From Talpa occidentalis (Eukaryota; Chordata; Mammalia; Eulipotyphla; Talpidae), in NCBI RefSeq assembly GCF_014898055.3, contig NW_023601433.1, forward strand, positions 87,181,106 through 87,245,105: a DNA stretch of 64,000 nt. The letters are read 5' to 3'. Below the pieces are notes generated by a model. It did no database searches, was not told the origin of the DNA, and was given only the letters and a program-made list of their open reading frames with translations. This document shows, one piece after another, positions 47,269-60,100 of this stretch; the stretch's first letter is position 1; each line of letters starts with the position of its first letter. The translations under genes and the position numbers were made by a program.

Positions 47269-48798
47269 AGCTGAGTGATATTTAAAGAATTTGGATTTGG
47301 CTTCAGCATCAGTAATAACTGTCTCCTTGCTGCCTTGGTGTGGTAGTTTTGAGATGCTTGAGCATCTTATAGGTTTGTGGTTCAATTTGCTTCAATGTTA
47401 CCAACCAAGTCCACTTTGTGGACTCAATAACATCCTCCTGGTAGGAGTTGCTCAGCTGTTCTGGAAATTGTTTGGTAAAGTATATTAAAAGCCTTAAACC
47501 ATCTGCACTGTTTGACCCAGTAAGCCACTTCTTTGACATTATCCTAAAGAAACAACCAGGATTACTATCATTGTTTTGAATGGAAGACCATTCAGAAAGG
47601 TTGAGTCCTTGTTCTGGCTATAAATTATGTGAGTCAATTGAGAATTGTATATACACCCACATTCAGTAGATAGTTTGGGAAATAACATGTGAAATGTGAT
47701 TTCCCATGAGGGACACGGGGACAATGAATTGTAATATGTGCACTAGAAGAATTTAAGTGGTTTTTGTAAAGGTCTTCCATCAGACACTACAAATTGAAAA
47801 AACTACTCATGGTATTTTAAATTGCTATAAATAAATGCCTTTAAGAAATACAGAACCCATTGTTTATTGCCATGCAATTACAATCCCGAATGAGTGGTTT
47901 TTTAAATAAAATTTAGGAAAAAATATGTAATAAAGATGTGAATTAAAATGAAAATGTGCATTAACTGTGACTTGTACTAAATAACGATTATCCAGTGAAG
48001 CAAATTTACTCAAGACCATCTGGTGTGTGCCATGTCTGGCCACAGTGCTGGGAAAGCCCTGGGCAGTGCCAGCCCCCCATGGCTTTGTGTAAACATTCTT
48101 GATGTTCCACAGCTCTTGGCAAATGCAGTCTCATCCATATGCAACCCATGATGGATGCTGCTACAGGAAATGCAGGATTAAAATCGTCCTTGTGTATACC
48201 TGTGTGAATCTTTTTTCTTTCACCTGAAATTTAAAATACAGCATAATCTCCAAATAAAATGTATGACTAGTTGAAGGAGCAACTTCATATAATCTTACCA
48301 TTATATATTACATAGGTGGTTTTCCCGTGTAGTGTTTTTATCTAAAGAATACTGCCCTCTAAACAGCCTTATCTCGCAATGTGTGTAAGAGTTGCCATGA
48401 TTAAGTTGGCAACTTCAAGTGCAAGACATTTGCCCCCTGAACAGCGGGTTTGGGGAATGGACCGCAGTCCCAGTAGAAAATCTGCGTATAACTTTTGACT
48501 CCTCCCAAACTTAATGGCCTGCCCTTGACAAGAGCCTACTGATAACATAGTTGATGAACACTTTTTATAGGTATTATGTACTATAAGTTGGAGAAAAGAT
48601 TAAGAAAATCATAAGGATGAGAAAATACATTCACAGAACTGCTGTATGGACACCCTAAGTTTACATCCTCTGTTTACTAGAAAATCTGAGCGTCAGTGGG
48701 CCTGCTCAGTTCAAACCCATGTCATTCAAGGGCCACCTCTATGGTTTTGATATGTAGGATTTTTATTCATTGGAAAAAAATAGCTGACGAGTAATTTT

Positions 48799-48951
48799 TT
48801 TTTAAGATTTATGCATACAAGAGCTGGGGTACAGGCCAGAGGTGGGGTGTGTGTGAGGATTCGCCAAAGACAGTGGGGAACAGAACGGGCAGACTGACTG
48901 AAGTACACTGCTGAGTGGAGCAGTGGGCAAGTCAGGAGAGGTCTGCTGCAC
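48799..48951 (-). mobile_element. SINE type A, 5'-truncated with intact target duplications
   Basis: Lacks the whole tRNA-like head, yet ctgacgagtaatttt / ctgacgagtgatttt flank it at 48784 and 48952, so it was truncated during insertion. Confidence 0.85.
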
Positions 48952-49090
48952 CTGACGAGTGATTTTAAACTTTAGTTACCACGTAAAAGCCTCAGTAACT
49001 CACCTGTTGCTTAAGGTACAATCCATGGTGGCATTCTCAGTTTTAAGAAATTACTGTTGATAAATTACTACTTTAAAGATGAATTCTACA

Positions 49091-49357
49091 GGGCCTCCCT
49101 GGTGGTGCAGTGGGTTAAGTGCAGCGCTGTGAAGCTGTCCGCAGCCTCTGCAGTGCAGTTTTCGATTCCTGGCCCGCCAGGGAGATTCCCACATGGCATG
49201 GCAGACCTCTCCTGTCTCGCCTGCTGCTCCCCTCAGCAGTGTATTTCATCAGTCTGCCTGTTCTGTTCCCCACTCTGTCTCTGGTGAATCCTCTCACCGC
49301 CCACATTTCTGGCCTGTACCCCAGCTCTTGTATGCATAAATAAATACTAAAAAAAAT
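49091..49357 (+). mobile_element. SINE type A, full length
   Basis: Exact duplication gatgaattctac on both sides. Confidence 0.9.
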
Positions 49358-49542
49358 GATGAATTCTACCTTTTAGATCCTGTCTTTGTTATTTATTAAA
49401 TTCACTGAGAAATTAGGTAGGGAAGCCAGAATGAGTGTTTAATTCTTCAGCTTGGATTGGATGGAGTGTACAATCAGATGCAGTGTAGTTCTTACAGCTT
49501 TCGTAAGACATCACTTTATGTCACTTAAAAAAGTTGTATTTT

Positions 49543-49648
49543 TTAAAAAATATTTATGCATACAAGTGGGGGGGTGGAACTCATGCTGCAGTGGCTGCGA
49601 ATAGCTTCATAGATTGCGTCTTAACCCCTTGTGCCACCAGGGAGGCCC
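49543..49648 (-). mobile_element. SINE type A remnant, most of the body deleted
   Basis: Tail 'tatttatgcatacaag' joins directly to the head 'ggaactcatgctgcagtggc'. 'aagttgtat' and 'aagttctat' flank. Confidence 0.75.
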
Positions 49649-49695
49649 AAGTTCTATCATCTTTGCAGAATTTTTCTGTTAAAACTTGAGAGTCA

Positions 49696-50025
49696 GGGCC
49701 TCCCCAGTGGCGCAGCGGTTGAGCGCTGGGTTGCGAAGCTGCCCGCGGCCTCTGCGGCGCCGGTTCGATCCCCGGCTGCTCCCCAGCCACCAGAGGAGGG
49801 TCCCACATGGCGCGCAGACCTCTCCTGCCGCCCGCTGCTCCCCTCAGCAGTGTACTTCGGTCCTTCTGCCTGCTCTGCTCCCTGCTCTGGCTCTGGTGAA
49901 TTCTCTCACCCTCCTGCGCTTCTGACTGTACCCAGTGCTTGTATAAACAAAAACAAAACAAACAAACAAATAAAAAAAAATAAAACTTGCCTCTATAAAA
50001 AAAAAAAAAATCTAAAAAAAAAAAA
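49696..50025 (+). mobile_element. SINE type C, full length
   Basis: Exact duplication aaacttgagagtca at 49682 and 50028. Extension 'acttgcctctataaaa'. Confidence 0.9.
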
Positions 50026-50490
50026 AAAACTTGAGAGTCAATCTTAAATGTTGAGATATTTTTCCCATCCAGTCAGTCCTCTCTTTAGGATTGAATATCA
50101 GATATTCAGTATTTGCCAACCATAATCTCATAATGAGCCTCATGTCTTACTCTGTGCACACTGTCACAGTGAGTGAGAGGCATGTGGTTGCCTGGGGAAG
50201 AATGGCCTGTTAGGGCTTTCTAGAAAAACGAGAAATCTTGCTAGGGAGAAATTTGAGAAGTATGAATCAGGAAGCGCCTCCATTCACAGGTGACTTTCAA
50301 CCACATCCCTTTTCACCGTTCTCATTCCCCCACCCAGACTTCCTGCACGGTCATCTGCCAATAGACTATCTCAGGCTATCTCAGGAACGCCCGGGCGTGT
50401 TTTGCTAATTCTCAGCCCACCGAGGAGAGTTGGGCCATAGGACACCCGGTCATGTCTCCGTAACGCCGCCGCAGGGACCGGGCCGCGGGG

Positions 50491-50523
50491 CTGGCGCGGG
50501 GCTGGCGCGGGGCTGGCGCGGCG
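50491..50523 (+). repeat. 11-bp repeat, three copies
   Basis: ctggcgcgggg twice and a third copy with one change, in the CCDC62 CpG island. Confidence 0.85.
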
Positions 50524-50796
50524 CCCTTCACCTTCCACAGCCCGGGGCTCGCGAGGCGCCGGGGGTGGCCGGCTGGGGTCCGCGGGGAGCGGCCTCTCCA
50601 CAGCGGAGGCGGCGCGGGCGGCTCAGACCCAGATCCACACACCGGGTCCCCTGCGGCCCGTGATACTGGGGTGCGGGCGGCCTTCGTCGCGTTCCCGGGG
50701 CGCAGGTTACCACGGGCCCCCAGGTGTCTGCGGGGGGTGGGGGACGGGCTAAGACCCGGCCCCGGGGGCCCCGGCGCCCCGGCTCGGGCGACCCCG

Positions 50797-50823
50797 GCGG
50801 GGCGGGGCGGGGCGGGGCGGGGG
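50797..50823 (+). promoter_or_regulatory. GC-box array, potential G-quadruplex
   Basis: Five consecutive GGGGC units ending in GGGGG: overlapping Sp1-type sites and enough G-runs for a quadruplex on the plus strand. It lies about 255-280 bases upstream of the CCDC62 start codon. Confidence 0.6.
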
Positions 50824-50860
50824 TCTCGCGGGCGCGGCGAGGTGTCGCGAGAGCGGGCGG

Positions 50861-50936
50861 CGGGGCGACGCGGGGCGACGCGGGGCGACGCGGGGCGACG
50901 CGGGGCGACGCGGGGCGACGCGGGGCGACGCGGGGC
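50861..50936 (+). repeat. 10-bp minisatellite in the CCDC62 promoter
   Basis: Seven perfect copies of cggggcgacg (50861-50930) followed by a partial copy cggggc. Every unit carries two CpGs. It ends about 140 bases before the CCDC62 start codon and is probably in the 5' flank or leader. Identical units suggest recent expansion, or an assembly-sensitive spot. Confidence 0.9.
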
Positions 50937-51076
50937 GCGGGCCGGCGGTTTGGCTGGGCTCGCTGGGTCGGGCAGGGCGCGGGCGCGGGGTCGCCCCGCC
51001 GCTCCGGGCAGCCCCTATGGCCGGTGGAGGGTGACGCTGCCCGCCGCGACGTTGTCGGGGCGCGGAGGAAACGCCC

Positions 51077-51115
51077 ATGAAGCCCTCGGCGGCCTTCCTC
51101 GCCGCGGGGCGCCAG
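51077..51115 (+). CDS. CCDC62: CCDC62 exon 1 coding part (residues 1-13)
   Basis: ATG at 51077 in a CpG island; context gcccATGa. It encodes MKPSAAFLAAGRQ, then donor 'cag|gtgagc'. The human start is MNPPAAFLAGRQ from memory, so this copy has one extra alanine. Confidence 0.9.
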
Positions 51116-54100
51116 GTGAGCGCCGCGCCCCGGCCGGGGCCTCGCGGCCGGGCTGGCGGGGCCGTTTCGGCCTCAAACGGGCCCGCGTGAGGCGCCGCGG
51201 GGGAGCGGGGCGGCCCGCCGGGCCCCGCAGCCTCACCAGCACCTGGGGTGCCCCAGGGGCGGGCCCCGGGCCCCGCTTTCCGTCTCGGGCCATTCGGGCC
51301 GCTCTTCCCGCGCCACCTCGCCTCCCTCCCGGCACCCCGCGGCTGGGAACTCCCCAGAAGTTGGCACCTCCGCCCGCGGGGCTTGCATGGAGTGGGGTGC
51401 AGCGAGTGAATGGGGTCCGTGGGTTCCGCTGAGAAAAGCTTGACTGGAGTCTCCCGGTCGGCAGCTCGCCGCGCCTTCACTGAGGCCAAAGGCGACTGCG
51501 TGGACGCGAGCGGGCAGGGCTGCGGGCAGGGCTGCGTTTCCAAGGACGGGTTTGCTAGGAACGCGGAGGCGCCCGCGCACACGCAGGCGGGCGGGGAGCT
51601 GCGGATTTGCCGGAGCACGGGGTACCCTTATTGGTGGTCCTTGGGGGGACGCCTTCCTTTATGGAATCTGTAGCTTCTAAGGTCCAGCTGGCTTCAGCTG
51701 TGAGGACTGGTCCGTGTCCCCACTCCGCTCTGTGCCTCAGGGATTTTCCACAGCCAGCTTAACCCCGGGTGCATCTTTCGACCCCACCTTAGCTGCTGGC
51801 CTTGTGACGCTTCCATCTAAATTCTCTGCTCCCAGCCGCCATCACCAGGCGGACCTGAGGCTGGCTGCCTGCGGCAGGTTTCCTGCTGTCAGAGGCCGGG
51901 CTGCTCCCAGGCTGGCTGTCTCTGCTGCGTCCCCACTCCTTGGCGCTCAGGAATTATTTGTGGAAGGAGAGACTGACTTACCAAGGAGAGAAACTCGTCT
52001 TGTGACCTGGGAGTCCTTGGCTCCCAACTCCACTTGCTGTATTTAGTTGCAAGTAACTGTCATGCGTTCCTCATCATTATTTACGAAGCTCATGTTTTAG
52101 AAGGCAGTAATCACCTCGTTGGACCCCTGGTGAACTTGATAGTCTTAAAGATAGAATTCTTTTAAACATTTATTTAGCAGAGTTTTATTTTTCAAAATAT
52201 ACAGCGGGTGAGGCCTGGGGCTGCACCCTCGCTGGCTGCTGGGACTCCCCATCCTTGGTGTTCTTGGTGCAAGTGGCTTGAGCTCTGAGCCTTGGCCTTG
52301 AATCCAGTTGAGTGAGCCCTTTGGGAGGCACTCCTGGGGCAGGACTTCCTACCAGGGAGCCACCAGCCTCCATTCTCCCTGACCCAACAGCTGGCTTGGG
52401 AGCTGCAAGCTGGGGACATCCCTCCAGAATTTGTCACATGTGGCTTTGTCAAAGAAGACTAGGTCTTGAGTTGGTCCCAACTTTTCCTTTGCACCACATC
52501 TTTTTGGCCTCACCCCCGAATTTGTGCACTAGGCCTTTGTCTTTCCTGACCGACTTTCTGGCCTCTTTCTTCTTACTGTCCTTGGGTGGCATCGAGAAGT
52601 TGGGAGAGCGGAAGCTACCGAGCAGCCCCGCTGTGATGTGGAACAAAAAGGAAGGAAAATAGAATTCGTAAGGGAACACTTTCAGTTCTTTATTCATCGC
52701 TGAGGACGGTACCACCAGTTGAAATGTGTTGTGTGACCTTAGTTAACTTGGTTAACTGAAGCTTGCTCTGTGCCTGATTCCCTGAAGTGTTTCATCTACA
52801 TGGCTCTAAGGACATAAGTGCTGTTAGTGCCATTTTACAGGCGAAGAGACTAAGGCTCAGAGACAGTAAGTTACTTGCTCAAGGCTTCGAGCCACTAAGT
52901 GGCGGATTCTGGATTCACACTGAGGTCTGCCTGACCTCACCATACTAGAACTTCAAAATGGCATCTGCTGAAAAGGAGTAGTTAATGGTCTTCTTGTAGG
53001 TAGGAAAGGGCAAATGCTCGTGTGATAAGCATGCCTTTCCAGAGCTGCAGTATGTAAGGAAGACATTTAAAATATATATGTTAAAAAAATAGTTATTTTT
53101 ATATAGAAGAACTGGGGTATGGGCCAGAGGTCCAGGGGGTGAGAGGACCCATCAGAGAGAGTGGGGAGCAGAGCAGGCGGATCAACTGAAACGCACTGCT
53201 GAGGGGAGCAGCGGGGAGACAGGAGAGGTCAGGGGCACCATGTGGGTCACCTCCCTGGCCAGGATCAAACTCATGCTGCAGTGGCTGGTGATAGCTTGAT
53301 AGTGCTGAGTCTCTGCGCCACCAGGGACGCCCTGTAAGGATGACATTCTTGATCAACAATGAAAAGGAAAATTGAAACGTGGCAAAAGTCTTGATAGTGC
53401 CTCCCTACTGAATAGATGGGGGTTACTGCATTCTTTCTTTTATGTACATTTGAAGATGTTCCTTACAAAATTTGGTTTTATATGGCATCTTGAATTTGAA
53501 GCTGAAAAATACTAGACTGTCGGGCCTCCCCTGGTGGTGCAGGTGATTGAGCACAGCTCTGTGAAGCTGTCCATAGCCTCTGCAGCACCAGTTTGATCCT
53601 GGCAGGTCAGCGAGGGTCCCACATGGTGCAGCAGACCTCTCCTGTCTCGCCTGCTGCTCCCCTCAGCAGTGTATTTCAATCAGTCTGCCTGTTCTGTTCC
53701 CCACTCTGTCTCTGGTGAATCCTCTCACCCTCCCCCGCATCTGGCCTATACCCTGGTTCTTGCATAAATAAATAAATAAATCTTAAAAAAAAAAAAAAAA
53801 GAATACTTGACTGTCCTTGGTCACAAGAGTGTGCATAGATGGGTAAGATATTATGAAAACTGGGGCCTCCCCGGTGGCGCAGTGGTTGAGCGCTGGGTTG
53901 CGAAGCTGCCCGCGGCCTCTGCGGCGCCAGTTCGATCCCTGGCTGCTCCCCGGCCACTGGAGGAGGGTCCCGCATGGCGCGCAGACCTCTCCTGCCGCCT
54001 GCTGCTCCCCTTAGCAGTGTACTTCGGTCCTTCTGCCTGCTCTGCTCCCCGCTCTGGCTCTGGTGAATTCTCTCACCCTCCTGCGCTTCTGACTGTACCC

Positions 54101-57100
54101 AGTGCTTTATAAACAAACAAACAAACAAACAAATAAATAAATAAATAAAACATGCCTCTATAAAAAAAATAAAATAAATAAAGACCATGTCTAAAAAAAA
54201 AAAAAAAAGATATTATGAAAACTATTTATGTTTTAAAAATAGTCATTTTGGGCCCCCCTGGTGGCACGGGGGTTAAAGACAGTGCTGTCAAGCTGTCGCC
54301 AGCCACTGCAGCACAAGTTCGATCCCTGGCCAGCCACGGAGCAACCCACATGGCGCAGCAGACCTCTCTTGCCTCACCTGCTGCTCCCCTCAGCAGTGTG
54401 TTTCAGTTGATTCGCCTGCTCTACTCCCCACTCTCTGTGGTGAGTGCTTTCACCCCCCCGCACTTCTGGCTTACACCCCAGTTCTTGCATGCATAAATAA
54501 ATAAATCTTTTTTAAAAAATAGTCATTTCATGTTTTCCTTATTTGAGAACTGCTGGGGCAAGGCATCAATTTGTACAAGGAGAGAGTTAACAGAAATGGG
54601 TTAGCCAAGAAAGGCTTGAGAAACAATCCCACTTTTAAGAATGTGGGGGGGGGAGCTCCCTGGTGGTGCAAGGAGTTAAGTCTCAGCACTATCAAGCTAT
54701 CGCCAGCCACTCTGGCATGAGTTCGATCCCCGCCAGGGAGCTGACCCACATGCCGCAACAGACCTTTCCTGCCTCGCCCACTGCTCCCCTCAGCAGTGTG
54801 TTTCAGTCAGTCTGCCTGTTCTGTTCCCCACTCTGTCTTTGGTGAATCTTCTCACCTTCCACATCTCTGGCCTGTACCCCAGTTCTTGTATGCATAAATA
54901 AATAACTTTTAAAAAATATTTTTAAAAAAAGATTGTGTATGTGGTGTAACTGTAGAAGCAGAGCACATGGTTGGTTTTAACTAGTTTAAATATATGTGGG
55001 TTTGATGCTGTGTTATTGGCAGTGAATAAAACCTAGAATTGTCAGCAAAGGGAGACATCGTTATTTGGGAAATACCCTTTAGCTGATAAATGTAATTGGT
55101 TCGTTTTATTTTGATATTAAACCACTTTTATGTTCAGAACACCGGGTCGGAGGCTGAGATTTCCACTATTGAGAAGCAGCGGAAGGAGCTGCAGCTGCTC
55201 GTCGGGGAGCTGAGAGAGCGGGACAAAGAGCTGAACGACATGGTGGCCGTGCACCAGAGGCAGCTGCTCTCCTGGGAGGGGGACCGGCAGAAAGTGTTGA
55301 CTTTGGAAGAACGTTGCAGCAAATTGGAAGGTCAGCCACGTGCTCAGGAGGCTGGGTCATACTGTGAGCGTGCTGTGAATGGCAGCCACCACCTTCTCTG
55401 TGGCAGTCTGTAAGACAGGGCTTTGGGATCATCCACGTCAAACACAAGGCATTTAAAGTAGGGCAGTTGCAGCGGCGTGGAGGGAACTGGAGAGGGTGAT
55501 CTCTAAGCAGAGTAAGTCAGGAGAAAGGCAAATACCAAATGACTGCACTGTTAGGTGGGCTGTCATGAGCAGAGCAACGGAACAAATAAAAACAAACCCT
55601 CGGAATCTGATGGCAGAACTGAAACTTCCAGAAGTCAAGGGTCAGAAGAGTTCAAGGTGGGGAGGGGACCCAGTGGATTATGGTGGGGCTGTGTGGTGGG
55701 CATGGGGTGAGAGCATGCATCAGCTGAGGTGTGAGCCTCTGCCTCTGAAACACGGTGTTGTAAATCGGGGGTTTGTTTTTTTTTTTTAAAGATTTGTTTA
55801 TTTATGCATACAAGAACTGGGGTACAGGCCAGAGGTGGGGGGGGGGTGAAAGGATTCACCTGAGACAGAGTAGGGAACAGAACAGGCAGATTGACTGAAA
55901 TACACTGCTGAGGGGAGCAGCGGGGAGACAGGGGAGGTCTGCTGCACTGTGTGGGTAGTTCCCTGGCCGGGGATCAAACTCATGCTGCAGTGGCTGCAGT
56001 CAGCTTCATAGATTGTGTCTTAATCCCTTGCACCACCAGGGAGGCCCCAACCAAGGTTTTTTTTTTTAAGATTTATTTTTATTTTTATAAGATTTTTTTA
56101 TTTATTTATTTTTATTTTTATTTTATTTTTATTTTTTTATTATAAGAACTGGGGTGTAGGCCAGAGGTGCGAGGGATGAGAGGACTCACCAGAGACAGTG
56201 GGGAGCTGAACAGGTAGATCCACTGAGCTACACTGCTGAGGAGAGCAGCAGGCGAGACAGGAGAGGTCTGTTGCACCCTCTGAGTCAGCTCCCTGGCCAG
56301 TGGTTTATAAAAAAATAAGTTTTTGCCAGCCAACTGCGACGTGAGTTCGATCCCTGGCCAGAGAGCTGACCCACAAGGTGCTCCCTACTTTGTCTCTGGT
56401 GAATCTTCCCCCCCCCACACACACACACCTCTGTCCCACATTCCAGTTCTTCTATGTGTAAAAAAATAAAAATCTTAAAAATAAATAAAATAAGGTGCAC
56501 CTGAAATGCTTAAAAAAAAAAAGGGCAGAAAAAGTACTTCAATGCTGAGAGTGCACACTGGGTAGGGCGTCAGGAGCATGGAGTGTCAGGACTGCACCTG
56601 AAAGAAAGTCATCTGGAGCTAGACTATGAAGAAAGGTGCCCAGGAACAGCCCTTTCTCTTGAACTGAGTCCCAGATCTTTAACTTTGAACTTCACCTTAA
56701 GGTGGTGACCTTTTTAAATTATAGCAATCGGGGCCTCCCTGGTGGCGCAGCGGTTGAGCACTGGGTTGCAAAGCTGTCCACGGCCTCCGCGGCGCCTGTT
56801 CGATCCCCGGCTGCTCCCCGGCCACCGGAGGAGGGTCCCACGGGGCGCGCAGACCTCTCCTGCCGCCCGCTGCTCCCCTCAGCAGTGTACTTTGGTCCTT
56901 CTGCCTGCTCTGCTCCCCGCTCCGGCTCTGGTGAATTCTCTCACCCTCCCGCGCTTCTGTACCCAGTGCTTGTATAAACAAAACAAACAAACAAATAAAA
57001 ACATGTCTCTATTAAAAAAAATTAAATTATAGCAATCTCAGAAATGGCTTGCAAGTATTTCCCTAGTGCCCTTTTCCTTTTTTTTTAAAGTTTTTTTTTT

Positions 57101-60100
57101 TTATAGAGGCATGTTTATTTATTTGTTTGTTTGTTTGTTTTGTTTATACAAGCACTGGGTACAGTCAGAAGCGCAGGAGGGTGAGAGAATTCACCAGAGC
57201 CAGAGCGAGGAGTAGAGCAGGCAGAAGGACCGAAGTGCACTGCTGAGGGGAGCAGCGGGCGGCAGGGGAGGTCTGCACGCCATGTGGGACCCTCCTCCGG
57301 TGGCCGGGGAGAAGCCGGGGAACGAACCGGCGCCGCAGAGGTCGCGGGCAGCTTTGCAACCCAACGCTCAACCGCTGCGCCACCGGGGAGGCCCCCTTTT
57401 CCTTTTTAATCATGAGTTTTGAGTCATGCATTTGCAGCTTCAGCTCTGACCACAGACAAGTTCCTTCCCTCAGGTGAACTACATAAAAGAACTGAAATCA
57501 TCAGGTCACTCACAAAGAAGGTAAAAACCCTTGAATCTAATCAAATGGAGTGCCAGACGGCCCTGCAGAAGACTCAGCTACAGCTTCAGGAAATGGTCCA
57601 AAAGGCAACCCATTCTTCTCTGCTCTCCGAAGATCTAGAGGTGGGTGTTCAGTTTTGGATAAGCTTCACCTGCCCAGACGCTGCTTGCGTTTTGGCTATT
57701 GAAAAATTAGATGTGTTTCCGTGAAAAAAATGCCTGTGTGTGCGCGCGGAAGTATGTCATCCACCCATTAGCAGGCGCTGGTGTTCCCACGCTGGGGCAG
57801 CTGCCCAGCACTGGCGATGAAGCTTCCTTACAATCCCCTGCCCCTCACACTGGCTGTGGTAGCATCCTCTGTTTTAGTAACAATGGTTTGTTCTAGAAAA
57901 TCTTCCTCAGAGCCTAGGATCAGTATATAGAGTTTTGGTAGCTTCAAATTATGCTGTCGAGATGCCTGTCTTACATGCTGTGATAAATATCTACATGCTA
58001 GGTAGATATTTGGGAATAAAATCTGTAACCGATTTTTCAGTTCTAACTGGTCACCCATCAGATGTTTTCTGAGCTCACACTTTATTGGGGGCACGAGGAG
58101 AGCCAGCTGATTTGTTTGTTTCACCCTTTGATTTCTTGTTTCCTAATGATACTCAGTAGAGATCTTGGTAATAGAATGAACCTTAATAATTCAAGTGTAG
58201 ATTTTATTTTACTCCTTTTGTAGATTTTATTTTACTCCTTTTTTATTTTTTTTTAAGATTTATTTATTTTTTATACAAGAGCTGGGGTACAGGCCAGAGG
58301 TGAGGGAGGGTGAGAGGATTCACCAGAGACAGAGTGGAGAGCAGAACAGGCAGACAACAGAAATACACTGCTGAGGGGAGCAGCGGGCAAGACAGGAGAG
58401 GTCTGCTGCGCCATGTGGGAGTCTCGCCGGCTGGCTGGGATCGAATCCTCACTGCAGAGGCTGCAGACAGCTTCACAGTGCTGTGCTCAACCCGCTGCGC
58501 CACCGGGGAGGCCCTTTACTCCTTTTTTAAAGATCACTGCTGTATAAAATAAGTAAGAACTATTCTAGAATCGATTGGTATGTTGAATTTTTAAAATGGA
58601 AGTGTACTGGTCAGCTTGGGCTGTCCTAACAAAATACCATAGGCCGGGGCTTCAACAACACAAGTTTCTCTCCTCACGCTTCTGGAGGCTGGAAGTTGGA
58701 GATGGGGTGCCAGGGTGTCTGGTGAGTGCGCTCGTCCTGGCCTGTCCACAGCCACCCCCTTGGCTGTGTGTGTCCTCGCGCAGCGAGGAGAGAGCAGGCG
58801 AGCTCCCTAGTGTCTTTGTCGTGAGGGCCCACATCATGACCACACGTAAACCTGATTGTTCCTCAGAGGCCTCCCTTCCAAATGCGGCCACGCGGGAGGT
58901 AAGGGTTTCAACATGCGGTTCAGTCTGTAGCAGGAAATCTTTTTTTAAAAAAAATAAACTTTTTTAGAGCAGTTTTAGATTAACAGCAAAATTGAGTGGA
59001 AAGTACGGAGATTTCCCAGTAACTCTGCCTCGTGCGTGCACACAGCCTCCCCCTCTGCCCCCCGCTACCATCTCCCCCCCATACACACTGCCGTGGTGGG
59101 GCCATGCCCTCCACTGGTCCACGCTGCCACTCAGCTGCAGTCCAGAGTGCGCGAGGCTCACTCGGGCTGGCGTGCCCTGTGTGAGCCAAAGTGGCGTGAC
59201 CCCTCCGTTGTTGCATCTGAGGTGCAGCTGAGTCACCCTACGGTGCTCACGCCGTCATCCTCCCCTCCCAGCAGCCCCGAGGAATCCGGGGGGTCATAGG
59301 TTTCTCAAATTGGCTTCTTGTCCCTTAGTAACGGGCACTCAGATTTCCTCCAGTTTTCTTTTTTATTTTCTTTTATTTTTTTTTAAAGATTTATTTATTT
59401 ATTTTTTTTATACAAGCACTGGGTACAGTCAGAAGCACGGGAGGGTGAGAGGATTCACCAGAGCCAGAGCGGGGAACAGAACAGGCAGGCTGATGAAATA
59501 CACTGCTGAGGAGAGCAGCGGGCGGCAGGAGAGGTCTGCGCGCCTTGTGGGACCCTCACTGGCGGCCAGGGCTCGAACCAGTGCTGCAGAGGCTGCGGGC
59601 AGCTTCGCAACCCAGCACTCAACCGCTGCGCCACCAGGGAGGCCCACAGTTTTCTTTTTTAAAAGAAGATGCTCTTGGCAGCACGCCCTCTGCCCACCTG
59701 TGACTATGCAGGTGCTTCTTTTCACCAACTCTCTCCCTCTGCAGGGCAGCAGCTTTCTGGCTGCCATGACCTATACCGCGCTGGGACTTCTCCTCACTGA
59801 CCTCCCTCAGCGGAGGCAGCTTTCCTCAAGGCCACCCGCCTGCATCCATGCAGGCCTCTCAGCAAACCTGTCCCTTTCCGGCAGCTCTTCCTGCCCGCTA
59901 GTGTCTATGCAAGTGTCCTTTATTCTTCTGTCCCTTTCCCTAATAAACCTGCTCTTTAAATATTAAAAATAAATAAATAAATAGGGCCTCCCCGGTGGCT
60001 CAGCGGGTTGAGCCCTCTGCAGCACGGGTTTGAGTCCCGGCCAGCCAAGGAGAGTCCCACATGGTGTAGCAGACCTCTCCTGTCTTGCCCACTGCTCCCC

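Larger units (their letters stand above)
47161..50449. other. Intergenic region between DENR and CCDC62
   Basis: AT-rich. It has a small perfect hairpin at 47241-47268 and SINEs from 48799. No coding signal in 47270-48780, which may include alternative DENR 3' ends. Confidence 0.6.
50450..51640. promoter_or_regulatory. CpG island and promoter of CCDC62
   Basis: GC- and CpG-rich over the first exon. It contains a GC-box array at 50797-50823, TCTCGCG at 50824-50830 and its inverted partner TCGCGAGA at 50845-50852. An 11-bp triple repeat (ctggcgcgggg) lies at 50491-50523. Edges were judged by eye. Confidence 0.85.

Noticed and set aside
50861..50936. CRISPR-like array
   Set aside because: Units are contiguous, without spacers, in a mammalian promoter.
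50671..51618. Open frames of 250-290 codons around CCDC62 exon 1, with ten-residue repeats such as ATRGDAGRRG
   Set aside because: These are the 10-bp minisatellite and GC-rich promoter read in frame, not a protein.
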